This document shows, piece after piece, positions 43,958-53,142 of a stretch of 64,000 nt of DNA. Within the stretch, counting starts at the first letter, position 1. Each line of letters begins with the position of its first letter. This DNA is from Methylobacterium sp. SyP6R (lineage in GTDB: Bacteria; Pseudomonadota; Alphaproteobacteria; Rhizobiales; Beijerinckiaceae): NCBI RefSeq assembly GCF_019216885.1, contig NZ_JAAQRC020000001.1:2046001-2110000 (forward strand), written 5' to 3'. A program made the translations under genes and the position numbers. Under the pieces are notes generated by a model. That model was not told the DNA's origin, made no database searches, and was given only the letters and a program-made list of their open reading frames with translations.

Positions 43958-45550
43958 TCAGCGCGGGGCGCGGTCGAGCCAGCCGATCGAGCGGCCGTCG
44001 CGGTTGGCCCCACCCGCCGGGCGCTGCTGGCGGTTGCCGTCGGCGCGCTGGCCGCCCTGAGGACGGCCCTGGCCCTGCGGACGACCCTGACGGCCCTCAT
44101 GCTGCCCGCCGCGGGTATCCTGCCCGCCGCGACCCTCATGCGCGCGCGGCTCGCGGTGCTCCTGCGGCCGGCCGGCGCCGTGGCGCGGCTGACCCTGGCC
44201 ACCGCCGGGGCGGCCCTGGCGTTGGCCGCCGGGCTGCTGGCCCTGGCGACCGCCGCCGGGGCGCTGGCCGCGCGGACCCGAGCCGGGCTGGCGACGGTCG
44301 CGCTCGGCCTCGGCCACCGCTTGCGCCGCCTCCTCGCGGCTCGGGGGCACGAAGCCCTCGGGGATCGCCATCACCGGCACCTTCTGGCGGGTCAGGCGCT
44401 CGATGTCGCGAAGGTAGGCGCGCTCCTCGTCGTTGCAGAACGAGATCGCCAGACCGTCCTTGCCGGCCCGTGCGGTGCGGCCGATGCGGTGAACGTAGGC
44501 CTCCGGCACGTTCGGCAGGTCGAAGTTGACGACGTGGGACACGCCGTCGACGTCGATGCCGCGGGCGGCGATGTCGGTCGCCACCAGCACCCGGCAGGTG
44601 CCGGCGCGGAAGGCGGCGAGCGCCCGCTCGCGCTGCGGCTGCGACTTGTTGCCGTGGATCGCCGCCGAACCGATGCCGTCGCGCTCCAGGCCGCGCACCA
44701 CGCGGTCGGCGCCGTGCTTGGTGCGGGTGAAGACCAGCACCCGGTCGATCGCCTCGTCGCGCAGGATGGTGGCGAGCAGCGACTGCTTCGAGCCCGTCGG
44801 CACGAAGACGACCTTCTGGTCGACCCGCTCGGCGGTGGTGGCGACCGGGGTCACCGCGACCTGGACCGGGTTCTTCAGGTACTGGTCGGCGAGGCCGGCG
44901 ATGTTCTTCGGCATGGTGGCCGAGAAGAACAGGCTCTGGCGCTGGGCCGGCAGCAGCTTCACGATCCGCTTGAGGGCGTGGATGAAGCCGAGATCGAGCA
45001 TCTGGTCGGCCTCGTCGAGGACGAGGTACTCGACGCCGTCGAGGGTGAGCGAGCGGCGGTCGATCAGGTCGAGCAGCCGGCCCGGGGTGGCGACCAGCAC
45101 GTCGACGCCGCCCGCGAGCGCCCGCTCCTGGCGGCCGATCGTGACGCCGCCGAACACCACCGTGGTGGTGAGCTTCAGGAACTGGCCGTACTCGTTGAAG
45201 CTGTCGGCGATCTGGCTGGCGAGCTCGCGGGTGGGCGCGAGCACCAGCACGCGGCAGCCGCGGCGCGGCGCGGGCTTGGACGGGCTCTCGCTGGCGAGAC
45301 GGTGCAGGATCGGCAGCGCGAAGGAGGCGGTCTTGCCGGTGCCGGTCTGCGCGATGCCGCACAGGTCCTTGCCCTGCATGGCCGGCGGGATCGCCTGGGC
45401 CTGGATCGGGGTCGGCGTGACATAGCCGGCCTGGGCGAGCGCCTTCAGGATCGGCGCCGCGAGGCCGAAATCGGTGAACTGGGTCAAGTGAATCTTCTTG
45501 GTATTTGGCAGCGGGATCGCCGCAAGGCGCGCGCAAGGCGCGGCCTTCAT
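43958..45550 (-). CDS. DEAD-box RNA helicase (RhlE-like)
   Basis: This 530-residue protein has the Q motif FGLAAPILKALAQAGYVTPT with PIQAQAIP, motif I AQTGTGKT, motif II DEAD in LVLDEADQMLDLGF, motif III SAT in LFFSATMPKNI, and motif VI HRIGRTARAG. The C-terminal tail of about 125 residues is disordered and rich in Gly, Gln and Arg (RGQRPGGGRQGQQPGGQRQG), likely RNA-binding. The ATG at 45550 lacks a ribosome site. A TTG at 45487, preceded by AAGAAG, gives LTQFTDFGLAAP as the first residues and may be the real start. Confidence 0.92.
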   Translation of the reverse strand: MKAAPCARLAAIPLPNTKKIHLTQFTDFGLAAPILKALAQAGYVTPTPIQAQAIPPAMQGKDLCGIAQTGTGKTASFALPILHRLASESPSKPAPRRGCRVLVLAPTRELASQIADSFNEYGQFLKLTTTVVFGGVTIGRQERALAGGVDVLVATPGRLLDLIDRRSLTLDGVEYLVLDEADQMLDLGFIHALKRIVKLLPAQRQSLFFSATMPKNIAGLADQYLKNPVQVAVTPVATTAERVDQKVVFVPTGSKQSLLATILRDEAIDRVLVFTRTKHGADRVVRGLERDGIGSAAIHGNKSQPQRERALAAFRAGTCRVLVATDIAARGIDVDGVSHVVNFDLPNVPEAYVHRIGRTARAGKDGLAISFCNDEERAYLRDIERLTRQKVPVMAIPEGFVPPSREEAAQAVAEAERDRRQPGSGPRGQRPGGGRQGQQPGGQRQGRPGGGQGQPRHGAGRPQEHREPRAHEGRGGQDTRGGQHEGRQGRPQGQGRPQGGQRADGNRQQRPAGGANRDGRSIGWLDRAPR

Positions 45551-45842
45551 CGCGATCCGATGTCAGGAGACCACCCGCGTGATGGGGCGATCCGAGGGAC
45601 GAGCGATTAAGAGAGGGCCGGGCCTGCCGCGCAGGTGCCGCGGCGAAATCCGTCACGCAGCCCTCTCGAGCGGACCGCGATCGGCCGCTGACGCTGCAAT
45701 CCGCCATATGGCGTTGTGCGGGTGCGAAGTCAATCGGCGGACGCTGCGTCGCCCGCGTGGCACCCGTGCGGTGGACGCTTGCGGCCGGGGGACGCCCGGT
45801 GTCCGATGCGGCCGGAGAGTGTTTTCAGGTCGGAGCCCCGCA
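45551..45842. other. Divergent intergenic region, helicase and nitronate monooxygenase
   Basis: I see no gene here. If the helicase starts at the TTG at 45487, the leader is over 60 bases longer. Cold-shock-type leaders are known for such helicases, but I see no conserved box. No convincing promoter pair was found. Confidence 0.3.
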
Positions 45843-46928
45843 ATGTCGGCCACCCTGTCCGCCCGCCACCCTGCGCTTGCCCGCGCGGACGCCTTCGCCG
45901 CCGCCTACGGCCTGCGCCGGCCGCTCCTCCTCGCCCCGATGGCCGGGGCCTGCCCGCCGGCGCTCTCGGTCGCGGTGATGCGGGCCGGCGGGCTCGGGGC
46001 CTGCGGGGCGCTTCTGATGCAGCCCGCGGCGATCCTGGCCTGGGCCGATGCGGTGCGGGAGGCCGGCCCGTTCCAGATCAACCTGTGGATTCCCGATCCC
46101 GCCCCCGCCCGCGACCCCGACCACGAGGCGGCCTTGCGCACCTTCCTCGGCCGGTTCGGCCCGGCGGTGCCGCCGGAGGCCGGCGACGCCGCGCCGCCCG
46201 ATTTCGCGGCCCAGTGCGCGGCGGTGATCGAGGCCAGGCCCCGCATCGTCTCCTCGATCATGGGGCTCTACCCGCCGGATGTCGTGGCGCGGCTGAAAGC
46301 GCGCGGGATCGCCTGGTGGGCCACCGTCACGACGGTGGCGGAGGCTTTGGCCGCCGAGGCAGCCGGCGCCGACGCACTGGTGGCCCAGGGCGCCGAGGCC
46401 GGCGGCCATCGCGGGAGCTTCCTGGCCGGGCAGGCCGAGGCTCGCGCGGTCGGCCTGATGGCCTTGCTGCCGGCGGTGGTCGATGCGGTGAGGATCCCGG
46501 TCGTCGCCACCGGCGGCATCGTCGATGCCCGCGGGGCCGCGGCGGCCATGCTCCTCGGCGCCAGCGCCGTCCAGGTCGGCACCGGTTTCCTGCGCTGCCC
46601 CGAGGCAGGGATCCCCGCCGCTTGGAGCCACGCCCTCGGCCGCGCCCGCCCCGAGGACACGCGGCTCACCCGCGCCTTCAGCGGCCGCACCGGCCGCAGC
46701 CTCGCGACGGACTACGTCGCGGCGGCGGCAGAGCCGGATGCCCCGGCGCCCGCCCCCTACCCGGTCCAGCGCGGCCTGACGCAGGGCATGCGCGAGGCGG
46801 CGGTGAAGGCGGGCGACATCGGCCGGATGCAGGCCTGGGCCGGGCAGGCGGCGGGGCTGGCGCGGGCGGTGCCGGCGGGCGAGGTGGCGGCGGGGATCTG
46901 GGCGGGAGTCGGGGATCTGTTGCGGTAG
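45843..46928 (+). CDS. Nitronate monooxygenase family FMN protein
   Basis: The 361-residue protein starts at ATG 45843. The TIM-barrel core has LRRPLLLAPMAGACPPALSV at the start, VAQGAEAGGHRGSFLAGQAE (the FMN/active-site histidine motif of class I enzymes), and IPVVATGGIVDARGAAAAML with ASAVQVGTGFLRCPEAGIP for phosphate binding. Such enzymes oxidise nitronates, including propionate 3-nitronate. The match is to the family and the exact substrate is not shown. It is a single gene ending at a hairpin shared with the convergent lipase gene. Confidence 0.88.
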   Translation: MSATLSARHPALARADAFAAAYGLRRPLLLAPMAGACPPALSVAVMRAGGLGACGALLMQPAAILAWADAVREAGPFQINLWIPDPAPARDPDHEAALRTFLGRFGPAVPPEAGDAAPPDFAAQCAAVIEARPRIVSSIMGLYPPDVVARLKARGIAWWATVTTVAEALAAEAAGADALVAQGAEAGGHRGSFLAGQAEARAVGLMALLPAVVDAVRIPVVATGGIVDARGAAAAMLLGASAVQVGTGFLRCPEAGIPAAWSHALGRARPEDTRLTRAFSGRTGRSLATDYVAAAAEPDAPAPAPYPVQRGLTQGMREAAVKAGDIGRMQAWAGQAAGLARAVPAGEVAAGIWAGVGDLLR

Positions 46929-46934
46929 CGCCGC

Positions 46935-46951
46935 CCCCCGCCGCGGGGGGA
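46935..46951. terminator. Hairpin between convergent genes
   Basis: CCCCCCG and CGGGGGG form a 7-bp stem with a 3-base loop between the nitronate monooxygenase and lipase stops. The T-run is missing, so it is a structural guess. Confidence 0.45.
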
Positions 46952-46965
46952 CGGAGCCGGTCCGT

Positions 46966-48618
46966 TCAGCCGGTGGCGCCGGCGCCGAACGTGCCATCCC
47001 CGAAGGTCGAGCGCCCTTCGAGGGCGCCGTATTGCAGGTAATGGGTCAGCGGATCGATACGCGCCTGGGCGACGTCGCCGTAGGCCGCGAGGTATTCCGT
47101 CGTATCGAATCCCTTCGACGGGTCGCGGCCCTCCTTCCAGCCGTAAACGTCGTAGTGCATCAGCGGGTCGATCCCGGCCGCCTTCACGTCCCCGTAGGCG
47201 GCGAGGTAGCCCTTGGTGTCGAAGAGCGCGTTCGGATCGCGCCCCTCGCGCCAGCCATACTGCTCGTAATGCCGGTAGGCGTAGTCGAGCGTATCGCCGC
47301 CGCTGCGCAGAGCCGCCGCCGCCACGTCGTCATAGGCGAGGAGATAATATTCGGCGTCGAACGACCCGTGGATGAACGAGGCGGCCGGGCCGATGGCGGC
47401 GTCGATCTCCCGGCCCTCGGCCCGGCCGTATTGCAGGTAATGGGCGAGAGGATCGATCCCGGCCGCGGCGACGTCCGGGTTGTTCTTGAGATAGAGCCCG
47501 GTGTCGAACTCCGCCGACGGATCGCGCCCCTCCCGCCAGCCATACTGGTCGAAATGCTGCAGCGGGTTGACGTTCGCCGCGCGGACGTCCGGATTGGCGG
47601 CGAGGTAGCCGGTGGTGGAGAAGAAGGCGTCGGGGTCGCGGCCCTCGCGCCAGCCGTACTGGTCGTAATGCCGCTCCGCATCGATGCCCGCTTCGCGCAC
47701 GTCGGGATTGTGGATGGCGTAGAACGCATCGCCGACCAGGAAATTCCGGTCGATGATGTCGCCGTAGAACTGGGCATAGTCCTTGCCGGAGACGATCCGG
47801 CTGCCATCGGCCAGCACGGGCGTATCGGTGAGGAGGAGGTTCAGGTCCTCGCCGTAATTCGTGAGAGGATGATACTCCGCCGCCAGGGCCCCGAGCCCGA
47901 CGAGACCGGCGGCGCGCACCGGATCGGGATTGCCCGGCGCCGCCGACGCCGCGGCGGCGGCGAGGAGCCCGGAATCCAGGATGTCCCCGATGTAGCGCGG
48001 ATCGCCGACGCGCCGGATCGCGTTGGAATAGAGGAATCCGTCCTCGATATTGTTGGGGGTGGCGCTGTAATTCCCGACGGGATCGCCGTAATCGACGTAG
48101 TTGGTCAGGGTGCCGGCGCCGCCGAACGGGACCGCGTTGGAGGGAAGCCCCGGCGCCGCGAAGGTCGTCCCGTCGAGGCCCGTGCGCGTCGAGGCGTAGG
48201 ACGCCGCAGCGGCCCCGAGGGAATGGCCGGTGAGGTGGACCTGGCCGGCCTGGATGCCTTGCGCGTTCGCCGCGGTGAGCACCTCCTGGGTGAAGGCCGC
48301 CGCGTCGCGCAAGGCCTGCGGGACGACCCCGACGAAGAGGCTCACATCCGCTTCGAGCTGCGCCAGCAGGAAGTCGGGCCTCGTGTCGAGGCCCGAGACG
48401 TCGGTGCCCTCAAAGGCGATGATCACCTGCGGCGGGACGCCGGGAATGAGGAAGGCCGCGCCGTGAAACCCGCTCGGAAGCAGGCCGGAATCGAACTGAT
48501 CGGTCTTGTAATAGAACGGCGTCAAGCCGACCGGGATCGGCGGCAGCGCGTTGCTGTCGCTATAGCCGTAGACCCAGTTCGAGGCGTCGAAGAAATTCTG
48601 CGTGGTCGGAGCCGGCAT
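46966..48618 (-). CDS. Lipase-like alpha/beta hydrolase with six C-terminal YGWxEGRDP repeats
   Basis: This 550-residue protein has an N-terminal domain (1 to about 270) of the class 3 lipase type: QVIIAFEGTDVSGLDTRPDF holds the oxyanion region and LTGHSLGAAAASYASTR the nucleophile Ser133; YVDYGDPVGN and EYHPLTNYGE may give Asp and His. From about 285 to the end, six units of roughly 38-45 residues follow the pattern F-D-T-x-x-YLAAYGDVxAAGIDPL then HYxxYGWxEGRDPS. The repeats are probably a surface- or ligand-binding rod. No signal peptide is evident, so a non-Sec route such as type I secretion is possible. A GGGAGG ribosome site supports the start. Confidence 0.75.
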   Translation of the reverse strand: MPAPTTQNFFDASNWVYGYSDSNALPPIPVGLTPFYYKTDQFDSGLLPSGFHGAAFLIPGVPPQVIIAFEGTDVSGLDTRPDFLLAQLEADVSLFVGVVPQALRDAAAFTQEVLTAANAQGIQAGQVHLTGHSLGAAAASYASTRTGLDGTTFAAPGLPSNAVPFGGAGTLTNYVDYGDPVGNYSATPNNIEDGFLYSNAIRRVGDPRYIGDILDSGLLAAAAASAAPGNPDPVRAAGLVGLGALAAEYHPLTNYGEDLNLLLTDTPVLADGSRIVSGKDYAQFYGDIIDRNFLVGDAFYAIHNPDVREAGIDAERHYDQYGWREGRDPDAFFSTTGYLAANPDVRAANVNPLQHFDQYGWREGRDPSAEFDTGLYLKNNPDVAAAGIDPLAHYLQYGRAEGREIDAAIGPAASFIHGSFDAEYYLLAYDDVAAAALRSGGDTLDYAYRHYEQYGWREGRDPNALFDTKGYLAAYGDVKAAGIDPLMHYDVYGWKEGRDPSKGFDTTEYLAAYGDVAQARIDPLTHYLQYGALEGRSTFGDGTFGAGATG

Positions 48619-48753
48619 GACGTTTCCTCCCGGTTGCGTATAATTTTTTGCAATGACTGCCTGACTTCAACTGCCGATCGCGCCGTCTGATGGGCAAGTG
48701 ACGACAGTGCCCGCTTCCGTCACGCGGCGCCAGTGCAACTTCCTGATGAGAAT

Positions 48754-48860
48754 AGAGCATCGTCCGACGAAGCGGATACCGGTTCGTCGAAGAAAATGCG
48801 GCACAATCAAAGATCTGGGCAAGCTCAACGAGAGCCGCGATCGTGACGCGTCTCTCGTGC
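48754..48860. repeat. Dispersed repeat, family D (copy 2)
   Basis: AGAGCATCGTCCGACGAAGC, GGATACCGGTTCGTCGAAGA and AAATGCGGCACAATCAAAG, then the dyad ACGAGAGCCGCG / CGCGTCTCTCGT. It matches the block at 41383-41486 in order and orientation. It fills the 289-bp gap between the lipase start and the MFS stop, where I see no gene. Confidence 0.75.
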
Positions 48861-48907
48861 CGGAACGGCCGAGCTTGAGCCGTCCCCTGCGTGTTCGGTC
48901 TGCGCGC

Positions 48908-50359
48908 CTACTCCTCCGCCGCCAACGGCCGCGCCACATCCTCCAGAGACTTCCGCTCCGCCGCCACGCCCCAGATTCCCGCCACCACCCCGGCGGCGAT
49001 CATCAGCACGGATGCCAGCAGGTAGCCGCCGAAGATGGCGTTGCGCGAATGGCCCTCGATCAGCACCCCGAACAGGGCCGGCCCGACCGCCCCGACCGAG
49101 GTGCCGACCGCGTAGAACAGCGCGATGGCGAGCGCCCGGATCTCGAGGGGAAACACCTCGCTCACCGTGAGATAGGCCGAACTCGCCGCAGCCGACGCGA
49201 AGAAGAACACCGCCATCCAGCATAAGGTCAGGGTCGTCGCGGTGACGATCTCCTGCTGGAACGCCCAGCCGCTCAAGGCCAGCAGCACGCCCGACATCCC
49301 GTAGGTGAAGGCGATCATGGGTTTGCGGCCGAGCGTGTCGAACAGACGGCCGAGCAGCACCGGCCCCAGGAAGTTGCCGGCGGCGAAGGGCAGGATGTAC
49401 CAGCCGACCCCGTCCGCCGGCACTTTGTAGAAGTCGATCAGGATCAGCGCGTAGGTGAAGAAGATCGCGTTGTAGAAGAAGGCCTGGGCGGACATCAGCG
49501 CGAGCCCCACCCCCGCCCGCTGCCGGTAGGCCTTGAGCGCGGACACCACCTCCGAGAGCGGCGTGTGGCTGCGCTGGCGCAGCCGCGCCTTCGGGAACGG
49601 GCCGTCGCTCAGGACGTGGCCCTCCTTGCGGAAGCGCGCTTCGATCCCGGCGACCAGCGCCTCGGCCTCCTCGTGCCGGCCATGGGTCATCAGCCAGCGC
49701 GGGCTCTCGGGGATCCAGGTGCGCAAGAACAGGATGACGAGCCCGAGGAACGCGCCGAGCCAGAAGGCGACGCGCCAGCCGAGATCCGGCCCGAACAGGG
49801 CGGGGTCGAGCACGACCAGCGAGGTGCCGGCGCCGAGCACCGCGCCGAGCCAGAAGCTGCCGTTGATGACGAGGTCGGTCCAGCCGCGGGCGCGGGCCGG
49901 GATCAGTTCCTGAATGGTCGAGTTGATCGCCGTGTACTCGCCGCCGATGCCGGCGCCGGTGAGGAAGCGGAAGACGCAGAAGCTCCACAGGTTCCAGGAC
50001 AGGCCGGTGGCGGCGGTGGCCGCGAGGTAGACCGCGAGCGTGATGAAGAAGAGTTTTTTCCGCCCGAGCCGGTCGGTCAGCCACCCGAATCCGACGGCAC
50101 CGAGCACCGCGCCGGCGAGGTAGCTCGAGGTGGCGAGCCCGATCTCGGCATTGGAGAACCGGAGCGTCGGGCTCGCCTTCAGTGCACCGGCGAGCGCGCC
50201 CGCCAGCGTCACCTCGAGCCCGTCGAGCACCCAGGTGATGCCGAGCGCCAGCACCACCAGCGTGTGGAACCGGCCCCAGGGCAGCCGGTCGAGCCGGGCC
50301 GACACGTCGGTTTCGATCACGCCGCCGGGGGCGGTGCGGGGGCTGAGGGAACGCGTCAT
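48908..50359 (-). CDS. MFS transporter (sugar/acid porter type)
   Basis: This 483-residue protein starts at ATG 50359 (MTRSLSPRTAPGG). The in-frame ATG at 50446 only adds a cysteine/arginine-rich lead. Twelve hydrophobic segments are present. Motifs include GWLTDRLGRKKLFFITLAVY (loop 2-3), FRFLTGAGIGGEYTAINSTI (helix 5) and LRTWIPESPRWLMTHGRHEE before the central loop. The family imports sugars or aromatic/organic acids by proton symport, and the substrate is unclear. It is a single gene, 111 bases after a thioesterase on the same strand. Confidence 0.9.
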   Translation of the reverse strand: MTRSLSPRTAPGGVIETDVSARLDRLPWGRFHTLVVLALGITWVLDGLEVTLAGALAGALKASPTLRFSNAEIGLATSSYLAGAVLGAVGFGWLTDRLGRKKLFFITLAVYLAATAATGLSWNLWSFCVFRFLTGAGIGGEYTAINSTIQELIPARARGWTDLVINGSFWLGAVLGAGTSLVVLDPALFGPDLGWRVAFWLGAFLGLVILFLRTWIPESPRWLMTHGRHEEAEALVAGIEARFRKEGHVLSDGPFPKARLRQRSHTPLSEVVSALKAYRQRAGVGLALMSAQAFFYNAIFFTYALILIDFYKVPADGVGWYILPFAAGNFLGPVLLGRLFDTLGRKPMIAFTYGMSGVLLALSGWAFQQEIVTATTLTLCWMAVFFFASAAASSAYLTVSEVFPLEIRALAIALFYAVGTSVGAVGPALFGVLIEGHSRNAIFGGYLLASVLMIAAGVVAGIWGVAAERKSLEDVARPLAAEE

Positions 50360-50470
50360 CGAGGCCCTTCCGGCTCGCAAACCGACCTGTGCCCGCGAAC
50401 ATGGCTCCCGGCGCCGCCAGGGGAACCCGCAACATCCGAGAAACATCTGCGGCCGATGCCGAGACTCCGC

Positions 50471-50872
50471 CTACCCCTTGGCGCCGACCGGCTTGAACAC
50501 CCCCGTGGCGGTCGCCACCACCCGCCCGGCTTCGTCGCGGATCTCGGCATCGCAGAACAGGATCGATTGGCCGGCCCGCGTCACCCGCCCCTCGGCCACG
50601 AGCACCCCGTTCCCGGGCGAGAGGAAGCGGGTCTGCATGTCGAGGGTCACCACCGGCCGGCCGGCGGTGAGCCGGGCCACCGTGCCCATCGCGATGTCGA
50701 GGAGGGTGCAGAGGATGCCGCCATGGGCGATGCCGAGGTTGTTGCCGTGCTGCGGTCCCAGTTCCAGTCGCAGCCGCGTGCGCCCCTCGACGACGGCGAG
50801 CGCCTCGATGCCGCAGAGCCGGGCGAACGGGATGTCCGCGCCGTAGATCATGCCGTTCTCCGCCTCGTCCAT
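50471..50872 (-). CDS. PaaI-type hotdog thioesterase
   Basis: The 133-residue protein has the hotdog-fold core LGIAHGGILCTLLDIAMGTV, with the HGG motif and catalytic aspartate, then VTLDMQTRFLSPGNGVLVAE and GQSILFCDAEIRDEAGRVVA. The family hydrolyses acyl-CoA thioesters, often aromatic. There are no paa neighbours. It lies upstream of and in line with the MFS gene, and is divergent from the histidine phosphatase. Confidence 0.88.
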   Translation of the reverse strand: MDEAENGMIYGADIPFARLCGIEALAVVEGRTRLRLELGPQHGNNLGIAHGGILCTLLDIAMGTVARLTAGRPVVTLDMQTRFLSPGNGVLVAEGRVTRAGQSILFCDAEIRDEAGRVVATATGVFKPVGAKG

Positions 50873-50945
50873 CCGTTCGCTCCGTCTCGGGTGCCGCAGC
50901 TATGGGGAGTGTTCGCCGGCGTGGCAATTCGCGCTATGACGGAGC

Positions 50946-51632
50946 ATGAGCGCTTCGACCCCCACCTCCTTCGTCCGCACCCGCTGGTGGTGGGTGCGTC
51001 ACGCCCCCGTACGGAGCGATGGCGGCCGCATCTACGGCGGCAGCGACATCGCGTGCGATTGCAGCGACGCCCACGTCTTCTCCGGCCTCGCTCCGGTCCT
51101 GCCCCGCGGCGCGGTCTGGGTCGCGAGCCATCTCGGCCGCACCCGCCAGACCGCCGAGGCCCTGTGGCAGGCCGGCGACTTCACGGTGGACGGCAATGTC
51201 CCCCGCCTGACGGCCCTGCCGGCCCTGGCCGAACAGAATCTCGGCGAGTGGCAGGGCCAGGACCGGACGCGCTTCTTCGCCGAGCGCCAGCCTGAAGCCG
51301 CGAGCTACTGGTTCGCCCCCGCCGACGAGCGCCCGCCGGGGGGCGAGAGCTTTTCGGAGCTGTGCGCGCGGGTGAACGCGGCCATCGCCGAGCTCACCGC
51401 CGAGCATCGCGGCAGCGACATCGTGGCGGTGGCCCATGGCGGCACGATCCGGGCGGCGATCGCGCTCGCGCTGAATCTCGGGGCCCAGGGCGGCCTCGCC
51501 TTCGCGATCGACAATTGCTCGCTCACCCGCCTCGACCATTATGCCGGCCCGGACGGGGCGGGCTGGCGGGTCGGGATGGTGAACGCCCAGCCCTGGCTCG
51601 GGGCTGCGGAGGGAGCCGGGCCGGCGGCCTGA
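50946..51632 (+). CDS. Histidine phosphatase family protein
   Basis: In this 228-residue protein the phosphohistidine motif is Arg18-His19 in WWWVRHAPV, a variant of RHG. The second catalytic histidine is in DIVAVAHGGTIRAAIALALN, and SHLGRTRQTAEAL supplies the pocket arginine. The family includes phosphoglycerate mutase-like enzymes and alpha-ribazole phosphatase. WQGQDRTRFFAERQPE and GGESFSELCARVNAAI are typical of the CobC/GpmB branch. No cobalamin gene is adjacent. It is a single gene. Confidence 0.88.
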   Translation: MSASTPTSFVRTRWWWVRHAPVRSDGGRIYGGSDIACDCSDAHVFSGLAPVLPRGAVWVASHLGRTRQTAEALWQAGDFTVDGNVPRLTALPALAEQNLGEWQGQDRTRFFAERQPEAASYWFAPADERPPGGESFSELCARVNAAIAELTAEHRGSDIVAVAHGGTIRAAIALALNLGAQGGLAFAIDNCSLTRLDHYAGPDGAGWRVGMVNAQPWLGAAEGAGPAA

Positions 51633-51773
51633 CGGCATCGGGGCCATACCGGTTTTTCAGCACCGGCCGCTTCCTCCGCAGTTGACAACCGGGCCCCCTT
51701 GTCCGGACCATGCACCCGGGCGCCCTCGACGGCGTACCGCACGAACGAACGTCTTCGACGAAGGACGGACCGG

Positions 51774-53027
51774 GTGAGGACAACGCTTCTGGCGGCGGCT
51801 CTGGCCGTGGTGTGGCAGGGGGCGGCCTGCGCGCAGCAGGCGCCTGCCGGCAATCCCCCGAAGACCCCCGCAGGCATCTCGGCCAGGATCTCCGACGGTG
51901 TCGTGCGCCTCGGCTTCCTGCTCGACATGTCGGGGCCCTATGCCGACGTGACCGGGCCCGGCAGCGCCGCGGCGGCCCGCATGGCGGTGGAGGATTTCGG
52001 AGGCACGGTGCTGGGCGCCGCGATCGAGGTCGTGGTCGCCGACCACCAGAACAAGCCGGACATCGCCGCGGCCACCGCCCGGGCCTGGTTCGATACCGGC
52101 GGCGTCGACGCGATCCTGGACGTCGCCGCCTCCGCCACCGCGCTCGCCGCCGCCGACATCGCCAAGGCGAAGAACAAGGTGATCGTGTTCAACGGTCCCG
52201 GCTCGGTGCGGCTCACCAACGAGGCCTGTTCCCCGGTCTCGGTCCACTGGGCCTACGACACCTACGCGCTGGCCCATTCCACCGCGCTTGCCACCGTCAA
52301 GGCGGGCGGCGATTCGTGGTTCTTCGTCACCGCCGACTACGCCTTCGGCCAGGACCTCGAGCGCGACGCGAGCGCCGTGGTGAAGGCGAATGGCGGCAAG
52401 GTGCTGGGCAGCGTGCGGGCCCCGCTCAACAACGCCGATTTCTCGTCCTTCCTGCTCCAGGCGCAAGGTTCGGGCGCCAAGGTGGTCGGGCTCGCCAATG
52501 CCGGCGCCGACACCACCAACGCGATCAAGCAGGCCGCCGAGTTCGGCCTGACGCAAGGCGGGCAGAAGCTCGCCGGGTTGCTGGTCTATATCAGCGACGT
52601 GCACAGCCTGGGGCTGAAGGCAACGCAGGGCATGCTCCTCACCGAGGGCTTCTACTGGGACCTCGACGACGAGACCCGGGCCTGGTCGAAGCGGTATTTC
52701 GAGCGTGTCGGCAAGATGCCGAACATGTCCCAGGCCGGCGTCTACTCGACGGTGATGCACTACCTGAAGGCGGTCCGGAAGGCCGGCACCGACGAGACCG
52801 CGCCGGTGATGACGGCGATGCGCGAGATGCCGGTCGACGACTTCTACGCCCGGGGCGGGCGCATCCGGGAGGACGGCCGCATGATCCACGACATGTATCT
52901 GTTCGAGGTCAAGAAGCCCGAAGAATCGACGGGGCCATGGGACCTCTACAAGCGCGTCGCCACGATTCCGGGCGATCAGGCCTTCCAGCCCTTGTCCGCC
53001 TCCCGCTGCCCCCTGGTGAAGAAATGA
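51774..53027 (+). CDS. Orphan branched-chain-type ABC substrate-binding protein
   Basis: This 417-residue protein starts at GTG 51774, which opens a signal peptide (VRTTLLAAALAVVWQGAACA). The longer ATG start would put 25 charged residues before it. The type I periplasmic fold is visible in VRLGFLLDMSGPYADVTGPG, VVVADHQNKPDIAAATARAW, and FVTADYAFGQDLERDASAVV. It differs from LivJ at 21424 and has no permease or ATPase nearby. It may feed the liv system or a distant one. The adjacent cyclase gene, 115 bases downstream, may act on the same compound. Confidence 0.87.
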   Translation: MRTTLLAAALAVVWQGAACAQQAPAGNPPKTPAGISARISDGVVRLGFLLDMSGPYADVTGPGSAAAARMAVEDFGGTVLGAAIEVVVADHQNKPDIAAATARAWFDTGGVDAILDVAASATALAAADIAKAKNKVIVFNGPGSVRLTNEACSPVSVHWAYDTYALAHSTALATVKAGGDSWFFVTADYAFGQDLERDASAVVKANGGKVLGSVRAPLNNADFSSFLLQAQGSGAKVVGLANAGADTTNAIKQAAEFGLTQGGQKLAGLLVYISDVHSLGLKATQGMLLTEGFYWDLDDETRAWSKRYFERVGKMPNMSQAGVYSTVMHYLKAVRKAGTDETAPVMTAMREMPVDDFYARGGRIREDGRMIHDMYLFEVKKPEESTGPWDLYKRVATIPGDQAFQPLSASRCPLVKK

Positions 53028-53142
53028 CCCCGATGGCCGGAACACCGCAATCGAACGGCCCCCGGCCATCGGCGAGCGCAACAGCGCGCCGCCGCGCGGG
53101 CGGCGGACCGCCCTCGCAGCGCCAGCGGCGAGGGCTACATTC

